Source: Novosphingobium sp. SG751A (GTDB taxonomy: Bacteria; Pseudomonadota; Alphaproteobacteria; Sphingomonadales; Sphingomonadaceae). From it: a DNA stretch of 64,000 nucleotides. A program made the translations under genes and the position numbers. The stretch is from assembly GCF_013149295.1 (NCBI RefSeq), contig NZ_JABGCB010000008.1, positions 1 to 64,000 on the forward strand. The letters run 5' to 3'. A model generated the notes under the pieces. That model did not search any database, was not told where the DNA came from, and saw nothing but the letters and a program-made list of their open reading frames with translations. Positions 50,283-58,731 of the stretch are shown here, one piece after another. Every line of letters starts with the position of its first letter. Positions within the stretch are counted from its first letter, which is position 1.

Positions 50283-51046
50283 AACAGCGCCCGGATTTCC
50301 ACGCGACGGCGGGACTGGTCGGGCAGACCGTCGGCGTCTTTGTCGGCCGTCTCGCTGCCGCTGGTGTCGGCGGCGGTTTCGATTGGAATGCCCGGCATCA
50401 GGCGGCGCAGCGTTTCGGCAATCGTTTCGGCGCGCTGGGCGGCCAAATCCGCCGGTTCGGCCATGGCGCGCCCGGAAATCACCTCGGGCTGTGTCGCGGC
50501 AAAGCCGGTGACGATCAGCTTTTTGGGATGGGCGGCATTGATCCAGTTGCTGGCCTGCTCGATCAGATAATCGCTGTATTGATAGACCAGAAAGTCATTG
50601 TCGAATTCGAAATAGACCGGAAACACACGCTCGGCATAGGGGCCGGGGGGCACAGGGCGCGCCACCGATGAGGGCGTGATATTGCGCTTGGGCAGGACGA
50701 AACGGCGGCCCGGAAACCCCTCTGCGGGCAACATATGGCGGGTGCAGGGTGTATCATACAACCGACTGGTGCGTACCGCGTCCAGCACCGTGCCGCCGCA
50801 GGGCGTGGACGGGACGGCGGACACGGTCCCCTCCACCATCACCGCATAGTTCCAGTCGGGCTTGTGCGGGCTTAACGACACATCATAGCGCGTGCCTGTC
50901 GCCGGATCGTCGGAAAGCCAGCAGCCCGATTTCTTGCCGCTGTCGGCATCACGATAGATCGGGCAGGCGATGAAGCGGACGGTTTCGGCGGCGGCAGCCG
51001 AAAAAGGCGCGACCAGTGCGGCGGCGGTGAGGAAAAAGCGTAACAT
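50279..51046 (-). CDS. OmpA-like C-terminal-domain protein, exported
   Basis: 255 residues from the ATG at 51046 (TGATG overlap with the cytochrome gene; a GTG at 51049 is an alternative). Signal peptide LRFFLTAAALVAPFSAAAAE. The first half (20-135) is Cys-containing and of no known family (FIACPIYRDADSGKKSGCWLSDDPATG). The second half has VYFEFDNDFLVYQYSDYLIEQASNWINAAHPKKLIVTGFAAT, DLAAQRAETIAETL and DQSRRRVEIRALF, an OmpA-type peptidoglycan-binding domain with the usual Asp/Arg positions. No beta-barrel is present, so it would be a periplasmic protein holding the cytochrome or receptor near the wall. Its partner function is unclear. Confidence 0.78.
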   Translation of the reverse strand: MLRFFLTAAALVAPFSAAAAETVRFIACPIYRDADSGKKSGCWLSDDPATGTRYDVSLSPHKPDWNYAVMVEGTVSAVPSTPCGGTVLDAVRTSRLYDTPCTRHMLPAEGFPGRRFVLPKRNITPSSVARPVPPGPYAERVFPVYFEFDNDFLVYQYSDYLIEQASNWINAAHPKKLIVTGFAATQPEVISGRAMAEPADLAAQRAETIAETLRRLMPGIPIETAADTSGSETADKDADGLPDQSRRRVEIRALF

Positions 51047-52533
51047 CACAATGCACTCATCATATTGGTGAGATCCTGCTTTTCCTGCTCGGTATAGCCG
51101 ATGTTGTAGCGGCGGTCGTAATAATCGACGATGCCGCGCAGATCCTTGGCCAGACCATTGGAGAAATAGGGCGCGCGGGCGGCCAGCCCTCGCATGGATT
51201 GCAGCGTGATCTTACCCACATCGGCGCAGCGGCCCGTGGTCATCGCAAAGCCGGGGTCCATCGTGTAAATCACGCGACCATAATGGGGATGCGGCGCCTT
51301 TAGGCATGTGACGCGGAACAGCGGCAGATCGCGCCACGGGTCGGCAAAGGGCATGGTCGTGGTGCCAAGATCGACTTGTCCGGGGGCCACATCATTGCCC
51401 ATCTGGCTCATATTATGGCAGAAAACGCAGGAGTTGCGGACAGGATTGCCAAAGCCGATGCGCGAATTGATGCCCGCCGTATCGGTGATAAGGAACATTT
51501 TGTCGCGGAACACACGCGCCCCGCGCGCCACTGATTGGCGGAAAGCCAGTTGCTCCGGCGTCAGCGTCTTGGCGTCATCAGGGCTGATTTTTTCCCATTT
51601 GGCAAATTCGCTCCACACCGGGATACCGATGCTGCCCAATGCGCCGGGCTGGGAATTTTTCAGCTTCATCGGCCCGCCCTCGGCGCCCATGCTGTCGAGC
51701 GCGCCCGCCTGCTTGCTCACCTGCTGCGCCGTATAGACCCGCATCTCAAAATCGCGGATCCGGGCGATCTGCTTGGCGTTCAAACCTTTGGCAAATTGCA
51801 AATGGCCATGCGCTGCATCCTCCATCTGAATCCGCAGGTTGCCCGCGCGATTGTCGCCCATGATATTGCCCGACATCATCGAGCCATCGTCGGGATCACG
51901 GGGCAGGGCAAAACCCTGTTTGGGATCGAAAGGAAAGCCGACGGCCAGCAGATATTTCATATTCGCCACCGGCCGCGCCCGCCGATAGACCGAGATATTG
52001 CCCGCCCCCGGCCCGTAATTTGGCCCCGAATTGCAACCATTCGGGTCGCGCATCACCTCGATGGTGAAATCGGGCGTGACGGGCTTGCCGTTCCATTGCT
52101 TGACCGGCCATGGCAATTGGATGCGGAACAATCCGCGCTCGATCAGCAGCGAGTGGGATTCCCGCTTGTCCTGCGGCAGACTGGGGCAATTGGCACCGTC
52201 GATGGCGGCGAACAGGGGGTCTTTGCCCTGCGTCTCGGTCCAGCGCCGCGCCGCGCTTGCCGCTGACAGGCTCATCGCATCGGAAGGCTGGTGACAGGTG
52301 ACGCAGGCGCGGCCATTGGCGCCAAGGGGCTCGAAGAAAGGATGGCCCTTGGTCGCCATCGGCCCGCCATCGACCAGCACGCGCAAGGTGCCATGCTCAT
52401 TGGCATAATCGAGGCTGGCGGGGAACACGCGCCCTTCGCCCGGCGCCCACCAGCGTTCAGGCGCGGCGGCGCTCAACTGGCCAAAAACCGCCGCCCCCGC
52501 GACACCGGCCACCATCAGGCTGATCTTGCGCAT
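51046..52533 (-). CDS. Di-haem cytochrome c, peroxidase/MauG-like
   Basis: 495 residues with signal peptide RKISLMVAGVAGAAVFGQLSAAA. Two haem c motifs are present: CVTCH at 77-81 and CVFCH at 369-373. The closing part, KITLQSMRGLAARAPYFSNGLAKDLRGIVDYYDRRYNIGYTEQEKQDL, is the segment typical of bacterial cytochrome c peroxidase and MauG-type proteins, but the 290 residues between the haem sites are much longer than in those enzymes. It would act in the periplasm in electron transfer or in oxidation of a substrate. It lies 19 bases after the TonB receptor gene and is probably in its operon. Confidence 0.88.
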   Translation of the reverse strand: MRKISLMVAGVAGAAVFGQLSAAAPERWWAPGEGRVFPASLDYANEHGTLRVLVDGGPMATKGHPFFEPLGANGRACVTCHQPSDAMSLSAASAARRWTETQGKDPLFAAIDGANCPSLPQDKRESHSLLIERGLFRIQLPWPVKQWNGKPVTPDFTIEVMRDPNGCNSGPNYGPGAGNISVYRRARPVANMKYLLAVGFPFDPKQGFALPRDPDDGSMMSGNIMGDNRAGNLRIQMEDAAHGHLQFAKGLNAKQIARIRDFEMRVYTAQQVSKQAGALDSMGAEGGPMKLKNSQPGALGSIGIPVWSEFAKWEKISPDDAKTLTPEQLAFRQSVARGARVFRDKMFLITDTAGINSRIGFGNPVRNSCVFCHNMSQMGNDVAPGQVDLGTTTMPFADPWRDLPLFRVTCLKAPHPHYGRVIYTMDPGFAMTTGRCADVGKITLQSMRGLAARAPYFSNGLAKDLRGIVDYYDRRYNIGYTEQEKQDLTNMMSAL

Positions 52534-52552
52534 ATCCCCGCTTCCTTTTGAA

Positions 52553-54712
52553 TTACTTGCCGAACACGGCTTTCAGGCGAACGCCCCAGGTGCGCGGCGC
52601 GCCATAGATGATCCCGCCATCCGCGCTGGACGAATTTTGGATCTGCGAGGCGATGTAGAGCTTGTTGGTCAGGTTTTGCACAAAGGCCTCCACCTGCCAG
52701 CCATGATGGAAATCGAACGTCACGCGCGCATCCAGCAAGTCGCGCCCCGGCACCAGCGTGTTGATGCTGGGGAAGGGGGTGGCGTTCTGGCTCGACACAT
52801 GGCTCCATTGCAGGCGCGGGGTGGCGGTGATGGCGCCGATGGGAATGGCATATTGGATGCCGCCATTGAGCGTCAGCTTGGGCGAGAAGGGCAGATTGCG
52901 CCCCTGCGGCACAAAGCGCAGGTTGGTCGGGCAACCGGCGTCCGTGCCCGCCGCGTTGGTGTCGGAAATACAGGCCGCATTGCTGAATTGCGCGTCCAGA
53001 ACGCCTGCGCCCATGTTCAGCCCCAGCGCGCCAAACTGGCCGGTCACTTCCAGTTCGGCGCCCTTGGCATGGCCGCCCAGCGCGTTTTGCGTGACTGGCA
53101 ATCCGCCCACTAGGCTGGAGAGCTGGATGTCCTTGTAAACCGAATAAAACACATCGCCATTGACCCGCAGGTGGCGGTCGAGGAACTGGGTTTTGAAGCC
53201 TGCCTCATAGACGAAATTGCGTTCGGGGCTGAAATTGGGCGTATTGGGCGTCAGGTTGACGCCGCCCGCCTTATAGCCCTTCGACGCCGAGATATAGAGC
53301 AACCCGTCCCGGTTCAGGTGATAATTCACCCCCACTTTGCCGGTCAGCTGGCTGGTCGAAATCGAGGACGTGTAGGGCAGGGTGAAGCCCGCCCCCGGCA
53401 CGGCAAAGCGCGTATAGACCTGACTGTCCCAGCTATAACGCCCGCCCACGACGAGTTCGAGCTTGTCATTGAAATGATAGTTCACCTGGCCAAAGCCGGA
53501 ATAGGTGGTGTTCTTGGCCGTGGTGATGATCGTGCTGGAGCTGCTGACAAAATCGCGCACGTTATTGTTGTCGCGCAGCAGCGTGACCGGCACCTTTTCG
53601 TCCATGAAAAACGCGCCCACAACCCATTGCAGCGGGCCCTTGTCGGTGGAGAGCAGGTTGAATTCCTGAAGGAAGGTCTGGAACTGGGTGCTCGACTGGC
53701 TGACGCGGCCGACATTGGCGGCGGGCGGGCGCGGGGCGGCCGTCGCGGTGCGGTCGCCATCGGTTTGGTCCAACGTCTTGCCATCCTGCCAAGAGGTTAG
53801 CGTGCGGAACTGTACGCGGTCGGTCAGATCGACACGCGCATCCATCGCCAGACGATAGCCGTGCTGATTAAGGAAGGAGCGCGCGTCCTCTTCGATCTGG
53901 AAGGGATTGCTGGTGACGGCGTCATTGCGGTTTTTGACGGCGATATTGTCGCTGCGTGAATTGAAATATTCGGCGCGCAGGTTGAGATCCAGCGTCCCGT
54001 CCATGCCGCGCACGCGCAGGTTTGCGCGCACAGCGTCCATCTTCAGATTGCCGGGCTGGCTCTGCGCATTGGCGGCGATGTTTTTGGTGTAGCTGTCGCG
54101 CTCCTCATGCACATAGGCCAGACGCAGGGCGACATTCTCGCCGCCGATGTTCGCCGCGGTTTCCGCGCGATAGCGGCCGTAATTGCCCGCCGTCAGGTTG
54201 GCCATGGCCGAAAGCGAGTCAAATTGCGGCTTGGGCGTGCGGACATAGATGGCCCCGCCGGTCGAATTCTGCCCGGTCAGCGTGCCCTGCGGCCCGCGCA
54301 GAACCTCGATGGAAGCGATGTCATAAAAGCTCATGCCGATGAATTGCTCATGCGGGATAAGCTGTCCGTCGATGTAATAGGCAACGCCGGGGTTCGAGGT
54401 GGGCGCGCTTTGTACAATGCCCACGCCGCGAATGTTGACGAAGGTCGAGCGGTTGACCGTGTTGATCGCGATGGATGGCGCAACCTGCTGAATATCGGCC
54501 AGATTGCCCACACCCTTGCGTTGCAGATCCTCTGCGCTCAACACCGTGGCCGAGATCGGCACCTGTTGCAGGCTTTGCTCGCGGCGTTCGGCGGTTACGA
54601 CAATGTCGGCCAATCCGGTGTCCTTGGGCGCGGTTTGCGCCAAAGCGGGGCTGGCCGCGCTGGTCAGCAAAAGTGCGAAGATGGGCGCATGGCGCCGACG
54701 AAAATGGATCAT
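52553..54712 (-). CDS. TonB-dependent outer-membrane receptor (fourth copy)
   Basis: 719 residues from the ATG at 54712 (GGGAGGATGTC upstream). Signal peptide ends SPALAQ. The plug reads LADIVVTAERREQSLQQVPISATVLSAEDLQRKGVGNLADIQQVAPSI, FVNIRGVG, IEVLRGPQGTLTGQNSTGGAIYV, typical of the shorter receptors that sphingomonads carry in very large numbers for aromatics and other small molecules. The barrel ends GVRLKAVFGK; the last aromatic is Phe three residues from the end. A good promoter with an embedded LacI-type operator is placed right upstream, so this operon (receptor, cytochrome, OmpA-like) starts independently of the two permease genes before it. Confidence 0.93.
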   Translation of the reverse strand: MIHFRRRHAPIFALLLTSAASPALAQTAPKDTGLADIVVTAERREQSLQQVPISATVLSAEDLQRKGVGNLADIQQVAPSIAINTVNRSTFVNIRGVGIVQSAPTSNPGVAYYIDGQLIPHEQFIGMSFYDIASIEVLRGPQGTLTGQNSTGGAIYVRTPKPQFDSLSAMANLTAGNYGRYRAETAANIGGENVALRLAYVHEERDSYTKNIAANAQSQPGNLKMDAVRANLRVRGMDGTLDLNLRAEYFNSRSDNIAVKNRNDAVTSNPFQIEEDARSFLNQHGYRLAMDARVDLTDRVQFRTLTSWQDGKTLDQTDGDRTATAAPRPPAANVGRVSQSSTQFQTFLQEFNLLSTDKGPLQWVVGAFFMDEKVPVTLLRDNNNVRDFVSSSSTIITTAKNTTYSGFGQVNYHFNDKLELVVGGRYSWDSQVYTRFAVPGAGFTLPYTSSISTSQLTGKVGVNYHLNRDGLLYISASKGYKAGGVNLTPNTPNFSPERNFVYEAGFKTQFLDRHLRVNGDVFYSVYKDIQLSSLVGGLPVTQNALGGHAKGAELEVTGQFGALGLNMGAGVLDAQFSNAACISDTNAAGTDAGCPTNLRFVPQGRNLPFSPKLTLNGGIQYAIPIGAITATPRLQWSHVSSQNATPFPSINTLVPGRDLLDARVTFDFHHGWQVEAFVQNLTNKLYIASQIQNSSSADGGIIYGAPRTWGVRLKAVFGK

Positions 54713-54740
54713 GACATCCTCCCTTTATCTCTTTGCCGGA

Positions 54741-54769
54741 TATTTATGAAAGGGCTTGCATTATGTCAA
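54741..54769 (-). promoter_or_regulatory. Sigma-70-type promoter with a LacI-type operator in the spacer
   Basis: On the minus strand TTGACA (54769-54764), 17 bases, TAAATA (54746-54741). The spacer contains TGCAAGCCCTTTCA (plus-strand TGAAAGGGCTTGCA, 54747-54760), one mismatch from the LacI/GalR consensus. A repressor bound there would block polymerase. The -35 overlaps the stop codon of the upstream permease gene. Confidence 0.75.
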
Positions 54770-55929
54770 GATTGTTCTGCTTCATACGCTTTTGCCGCCC
54801 TCGATCCCCGCCATCCTGCGCTTGCGCAGACCGCCGCTGTGGCCAGCATCGCCAGCGCCAGACGCCATGGCGACATCGGCGCGATCAGTCCCAACGCCAG
54901 CGTTGCCCCGGCGCTGGCCAGCATTTGTGTGGCGCCCGCGATGCTGGTGGCGGTGCCGGCCATGCTTTCTTCGGCAAAGACGATGATGGCCATGGCCGAT
55001 GGCCCGGCCACCCCCGCGCCAAGCCCCACCAGCACAACCGGCCCGATCAGCGCGACCGGCGAATGCAGCCCCATTCCCGCCAACAAACCGGCCCCGCAGC
55101 TCCCGGCAAAAATCAGCCCCGTCCCAATCGCCAGCCCATGGCCGCCGCGTGACACATGGCGCACCATCCGCGTGCCCCCAATCGAGGCCGCAGCCACCAC
55201 CAGCAGCGCGATTCCGATCCTGCGTGGATCAAGCCCTTCATCGCGCAGCAAAAAGGGCGCGGAGGCCAGAAACATATACAGCGTGCTGCTGGCCGAGGCC
55301 ATGGCCAGCGTGGCCAGCGTAAAGCGCGCATTGCTCAGCAAACGCCCAAGATCGGGCGCGGCCTTGGCCGTGGCAACCTCACGCGCGCCATGCGGCAATC
55401 GCGGCCCCACCAGCGCCAGCACCCCCAACGCCACCACCGCTAGCACCGCAGGTATCGTCCGCCACCCCGCCAGCGCGGTCAGAAACCCGCCCACAACCGG
55501 CGCCAGCGCGGGCGAGATCAGCACGATGGTCATCAGCGTGGCCTGCCGCGCGGCAGCCTCTTCGCGTCCGAACAGATCGCCCACCATCACACGCGCCGTT
55601 ACCACGCCCGCCGCGCCGCCTGCCGCCTGCAGCGCGCGCGCCGTAAGCAGCATCGGCAAGGACCCGGCCAGCGCGCAGCCCAGCGCCCCCAGCCCATAAA
55701 GCGCCAGACCGCACAGCAGGACCGGCCTGCGCCCCATCCGGTCCACCGCAGGCCCCGCCACCAGTTGCGCCGCGCCAAGGCCGATCATGTAGATGCTGAT
55801 CGCCAGTTGCGCGCCATGGGCATTGGTGGCGAAATCAGCGGCCAGTTGGGGCAGGGCGGGCACCAGCATATGGATCGCCATCGAGCCCAGCGCCGCCACC
55901 ATGGCCAGCGCCAGCATCGTACCATTCAT
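54766..55929 (-). CDS. MFS transporter, Bcr/CflA drug-efflux type
   Basis: 387 residues from the ATG at 55929, overlapping the stop of the other permease gene (ATGA). Twelve membrane segments. Family features are MAIHMLVPALPQLAADF, DRMGRRPVLLCGLALYGLGALGCALA, LQAAGGAAGVVTARVMVGDLFGREEAARQATLM-like loop, and PALAPVVGGFLTALAGWRTIPAVLA. Bcr/CflA proteins export small molecules with protons; next to an uptake permease it might expel a toxic intermediate or excess substrate. That role is inferred. Confidence 0.88.
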   Translation of the reverse strand: MNGTMLALAMVAALGSMAIHMLVPALPQLAADFATNAHGAQLAISIYMIGLGAAQLVAGPAVDRMGRRPVLLCGLALYGLGALGCALAGSLPMLLTARALQAAGGAAGVVTARVMVGDLFGREEAAARQATLMTIVLISPALAPVVGGFLTALAGWRTIPAVLAVVALGVLALVGPRLPHGAREVATAKAAPDLGRLLSNARFTLATLAMASASSTLYMFLASAPFLLRDEGLDPRRIGIALLVVAAASIGGTRMVRHVSRGGHGLAIGTGLIFAGSCGAGLLAGMGLHSPVALIGPVVLVGLGAGVAGPSAMAIIVFAEESMAGTATSIAGATQMLASAGATLALGLIAPMSPWRLALAMLATAAVCASAGWRGSRAAKAYEAEQS

Positions 55930-57209
55930 GCCGCGCGCGCCATCTGACGCCGCGCCAGCATCACCAGCCCGGCGCACATCACCGCAAGCCCCAATAACAG
56001 CAAAGTCGGCGGGAGAAACGAGCCGGTCGTCTGCTTCAAAACGCCCATCAGCGGCGGCACGGTCGCGCCCGCAAGGCTGCCCGCCATGTTGATGACGACA
56101 ATGCCCATGGCCAGACTTTGCGGCGCGAGCATCCGCGTGGGGATCGCCCAGAAAGCCGCCACCGTGCAGCCCGTGCACGCCCCGCCAAGGATCAGGCACA
56201 AAAGCCCCGCGCCGCCCGGGCCCAGCCACCACGCGCAGACCAGCAAGATCCCGCCCAGCAAAGCTGGAATGGCAACATGCAGGAACCTTTCTCCGGTGCG
56301 GTCGGAATGGCGAGCGTTGAGGATCAGGCCAATCGCACTGGCTGCATTGGGTAGGGCGACGATGATGCCTGTCTCGGTCGAGGTCAGGTTGCCCATGCCT
56401 TTGACCACCTGGGGCAGCCAGAACATGATGCCGTAATTGCTGGCCAGAATGCAGAACCAGATGGCCGCGCAGGTCCAGCCCACCTTGCTGCGCAGCACCG
56501 CCCAGCGTTCGCCGCCGTCGGGGGTCTTTTTCGCGCCGCGCACATTGGCGCCGATCCATGCCCTTTGCTCACCGTCCAGCCAGCGCGCATGATCGGGCGT
56601 ATCGGGAAACCACAGGTAAGCAAACACCGCCAGCGCCAGCGCGGGGATTGCCTCGACGATGAACATCGTCCGCCACGGCGCGATGCCCCAAGGGTTGGCC
56701 CAATCGAGCAGCAGGCCTGACACCGGCGCGCCGATCACCTGCGCCACATTGATCGACATGATCGGGATCGCCAGAATCGCCGCGCGGTGCCGTTCGCTGG
56801 CCCAAAGGCTGAGATAGAGCATCAGGCCTGAGGAAAGGCCCCCTTCGGCAAAACCGATGGCGATGCGCAGCGCGTAAAGCTGGCCATTGGTGTGGACCAG
56901 CGCCATTGAGGCCGAGCAAATCCCCCAGATCGCCGTGATCGCCGCCAGCCAGCGGTGCATGCCGATGGCCTCATAGAGCAGCACGCTGGGATATTTGGCC
57001 AGCATATAGCCGATGAACAAGACCCCCGCGCCAAACCCATATTGCGCGGGCGAGAGGCCCAGATCATGGTTCATGCTCAGCGCGGCAAAGGCGACATTTG
57101 TGCGGTCTATCGCCCCGATGAGGATATAGAGCGCGCAGGGCACCACCAGCCGCGCGATAACTTTGGCGCTGATGGTCTGTTCCAGCGCGCTGTTGGTGGA
57201 TTGCTTCAT
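55926..57209 (-). CDS. MFS transporter, anion:cation symporter (aromatic-acid/tartrate-like) type
   Basis: 427 residues from the ATG at 57209 with GGGGAGAAG directly before. Motifs of the ACS family: LYILIGAIDRTNVAFAALSMNHDLGLSPAQYGFGAGVLFIGYMLAKYPSVLL, RIAIGFAEGGLSSGLMLYLSLWASERHRAAILA and WFPDTPDHARWLDGEQRAWI in the central loop. Such permeases import organic anions, for example phthalate, tartrate, hexuronates or quinate-like acids. It is divergent from the LacI gene with a LacI-type operator 28 bases before its start, so its substrate or a derivative is likely the inducer. Quinate or shikimate are reasonable candidates given the downstream genes. Confidence 0.9.
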   Translation of the reverse strand: MKQSTNSALEQTISAKVIARLVVPCALYILIGAIDRTNVAFAALSMNHDLGLSPAQYGFGAGVLFIGYMLAKYPSVLLYEAIGMHRWLAAITAIWGICSASMALVHTNGQLYALRIAIGFAEGGLSSGLMLYLSLWASERHRAAILAIPIMSINVAQVIGAPVSGLLLDWANPWGIAPWRTMFIVEAIPALALAVFAYLWFPDTPDHARWLDGEQRAWIGANVRGAKKTPDGGERWAVLRSKVGWTCAAIWFCILASNYGIMFWLPQVVKGMGNLTSTETGIIVALPNAASAIGLILNARHSDRTGERFLHVAIPALLGGILLVCAWWLGPGGAGLLCLILGGACTGCTVAAFWAIPTRMLAPQSLAMGIVVINMAGSLAGATVPPLMGVLKQTTGSFLPPTLLLLGLAVMCAGLVMLARRQMARAA

Positions 57210-57237
57210 CTTCTCTCCCCGATGGCTTTGCTGGAAT

Positions 57238-57251
57238 TGATAGCGCTTGCA
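57238..57251. promoter_or_regulatory. LacI-type operator TGATAGCGCTTGCA, permease / LacI intergenic region
   Basis: One mismatch to TGNAANCGNTTNCA. It lies between the permease start (57209) and the LacI-family gene. A weaker version, TGTAAGCGCATGAA at 57318-57331, spans the regulator's own start codon and could serve autoregulation. Confidence 0.65.
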
Positions 57252-57326
57252 TTGTCCCGCGTCGAGCCTCTTTGCGCCCATCATGCCTGCTTGTGAGAGG
57301 CGGTGCGCCCGGCTAAGTGTAAGCGC

Positions 57327-58328
57327 ATGAACGAGCCTTCCACCCGCAATCCCACGCTGGATGATGTTGCCGCGCTGGCATCGGTTTCCACCGCCACGGT
57401 CAGCCGCTATCTCAACAACCCCAAGGTTGTGGCCGCCGCCACGGCTGAACGCATCCGTGAGGCGATTGCTCAGACCGGCTACATTCCCAATATGCTGGCG
57501 GGCGGGCTGGCTTCGTCGAAGTCGAAGATGGTGTCGGTGTTGATCCCGCATCTGACGGATTCGATCTTCAACGACACGATCCAGACCATGGCCGAGGAAT
57601 TGGCGAGCGCGGGAACCACGGTGATGTTGGGCCTGACGGGGGTGGCGCCCGAGCGGACCGATGAGATGATTTTGGCGGCGATGGGGCGACGGGTCGATGC
57701 GATCATTTCGACCGCGCCGCTGGGGCCGCAGACGCGCGAACTGGTCGAGCGCTTTCCCGGCCTGTTCATCCAGATCTGGGAATTGCCCGAAGACCCGCCG
57801 GGGATCGCGGTGGGCTTTTCGCACCGCGATGTAGGGCGCGATGTGGCGCGGTTTCTGCAAACGCGGGGCTATCGCCGCCCCTTGCTGGTGACGGCGGAGG
57901 GGACGCGGGCACGCATCCGTTCCGATGGTTTCGTCGAGGAATGGCAAGCCCTTGGCGGCGGCGATGTGGCGCAGGCGCAGGTCGATATCCCCTCGCGCTT
58001 TGGCCATGCGCGGCGGATCTTTGCCGATATGCGGCGGATGGCCGAATTGCCCGATGTGGTGGTCTGCGGCTCAGACTATCTGGCGCAGGGGCTGATTGTC
58101 GAGGCGCAGGCGGCGGGGCTGCGCGTGCCGGATCAACTGGCGGTGATGGGCTTTGGCAATTCTGCGCTGGCAGGCGCGATGCGGCCCACGATCACCACGG
58201 TGGACATTGACGGATCACGCATCGCCCGCGAGGCGATTGCCGCGATCCGCCATCATGCCACCGGAGCGCCTCCGCTGGCCCGCAGCATCGACGTCGGCTT
58301 CCGCCTGATCGAGCGGGAAAGCGCTTAA
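57327..58328 (+). CDS. LacI/GalR-family transcriptional regulator
   Basis: 333 residues from the ATG at 57327. The DNA-binding head is PTLDDVAALASVSTATVSRYLNNPKVVAAATAERIREAIAQTGYIPNMLAGGLASSKS (about 9-66), with the hinge helix NMLAGGLASS. The effector domain follows: VSVLIPHLTDSIFNDTIQTM, GFSHRDVGRDVARFLQTRGYRRPLLV, ARIRSDGFVEEW and VMGFGNSALAGAMRPTITTVDID. The order and length are standard. The sequence resembles the GntR-type gluconate regulators of this family in its binding pocket layout, so the inducer may be a sugar acid or cyclitol acid; quinate is a candidate. It converges with the VOC gene, overlapping by 4 bases. Confidence 0.94.
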   Translation: MNEPSTRNPTLDDVAALASVSTATVSRYLNNPKVVAAATAERIREAIAQTGYIPNMLAGGLASSKSKMVSVLIPHLTDSIFNDTIQTMAEELASAGTTVMLGLTGVAPERTDEMILAAMGRRVDAIISTAPLGPQTRELVERFPGLFIQIWELPEDPPGIAVGFSHRDVGRDVARFLQTRGYRRPLLVTAEGTRARIRSDGFVEEWQALGGGDVAQAQVDIPSRFGHARRIFADMRRMAELPDVVVCGSDYLAQGLIVEAQAAGLRVPDQLAVMGFGNSALAGAMRPTITTVDIDGSRIAREAIAAIRHHATGAPPLARSIDVGFRLIERESA

Positions 58329-58717
58329 ACCTCCGCGAATTGCAGCTCGATCTTCACCCCATTGGGGTCGAACAGGTTGAGCTGCGTCACCTCGCGTCCT
58401 TGCAAGCGCGCCTCGCGAAAATCCACGCCTTGCGCGTTCAGATGCGCGCGCCATTGCGCCAGCCCGGCGCAGGACAGCGCGAAATGGTCGAGGCGGCTTT
58501 TGACACCCACCTCGGCCACGATCTCATCGCCTGTTGGCCCGTTCACATGGATCATCGGCACGCCGTCGGCATAGAGCCAAAGGTTTTGGGGCCGCCCATG
58601 GACCGAGCCTGCCGGGCCGCGCTGCATGCCGAGGCAGTCCTCGTAAAAGCGCAGAGTTTCCTCGAACAGGGGCGTGCGGATGTTGATATGGTCGATCTTC
58701 AAAATCCGCATCGCCAT
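58325..58717 (-). CDS. VOC-superfamily (glyoxalase/dioxygenase-like) protein
   Basis: About 130 residues; ATG codons at 58720, 58717 and 58711 are possible, the second or third being better spaced from AAGGA. Two beta-alpha-beta-beta-beta modules: ILKIDHINIRTPLFEETLRFYEDCLGMQRGP and SRLDHFALSCAGLAQWRAHLNAQGVDF, closing LNLFDPNGVKIELQF. His in DHIN, His in LDHFALS and Glu in IELQF are the likely metal ligands. Single-module-pair VOC proteins of this size can be isomerases, lyases or dioxygenases. The two HPPD-like modules of the neighbouring QuiC-like protein belong to the same superfamily, but no functional link is proven. Confidence 0.85.
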   Translation of the reverse strand: MAMRILKIDHINIRTPLFEETLRFYEDCLGMQRGPAGSVHGRPQNLWLYADGVPMIHVNGPTGDEIVAEVGVKSRLDHFALSCAGLAQWRAHLNAQGVDFREARLQGREVTQLNLFDPNGVKIELQFAEV

Positions 58718-58731
58718 CATGTCCTTATGCT

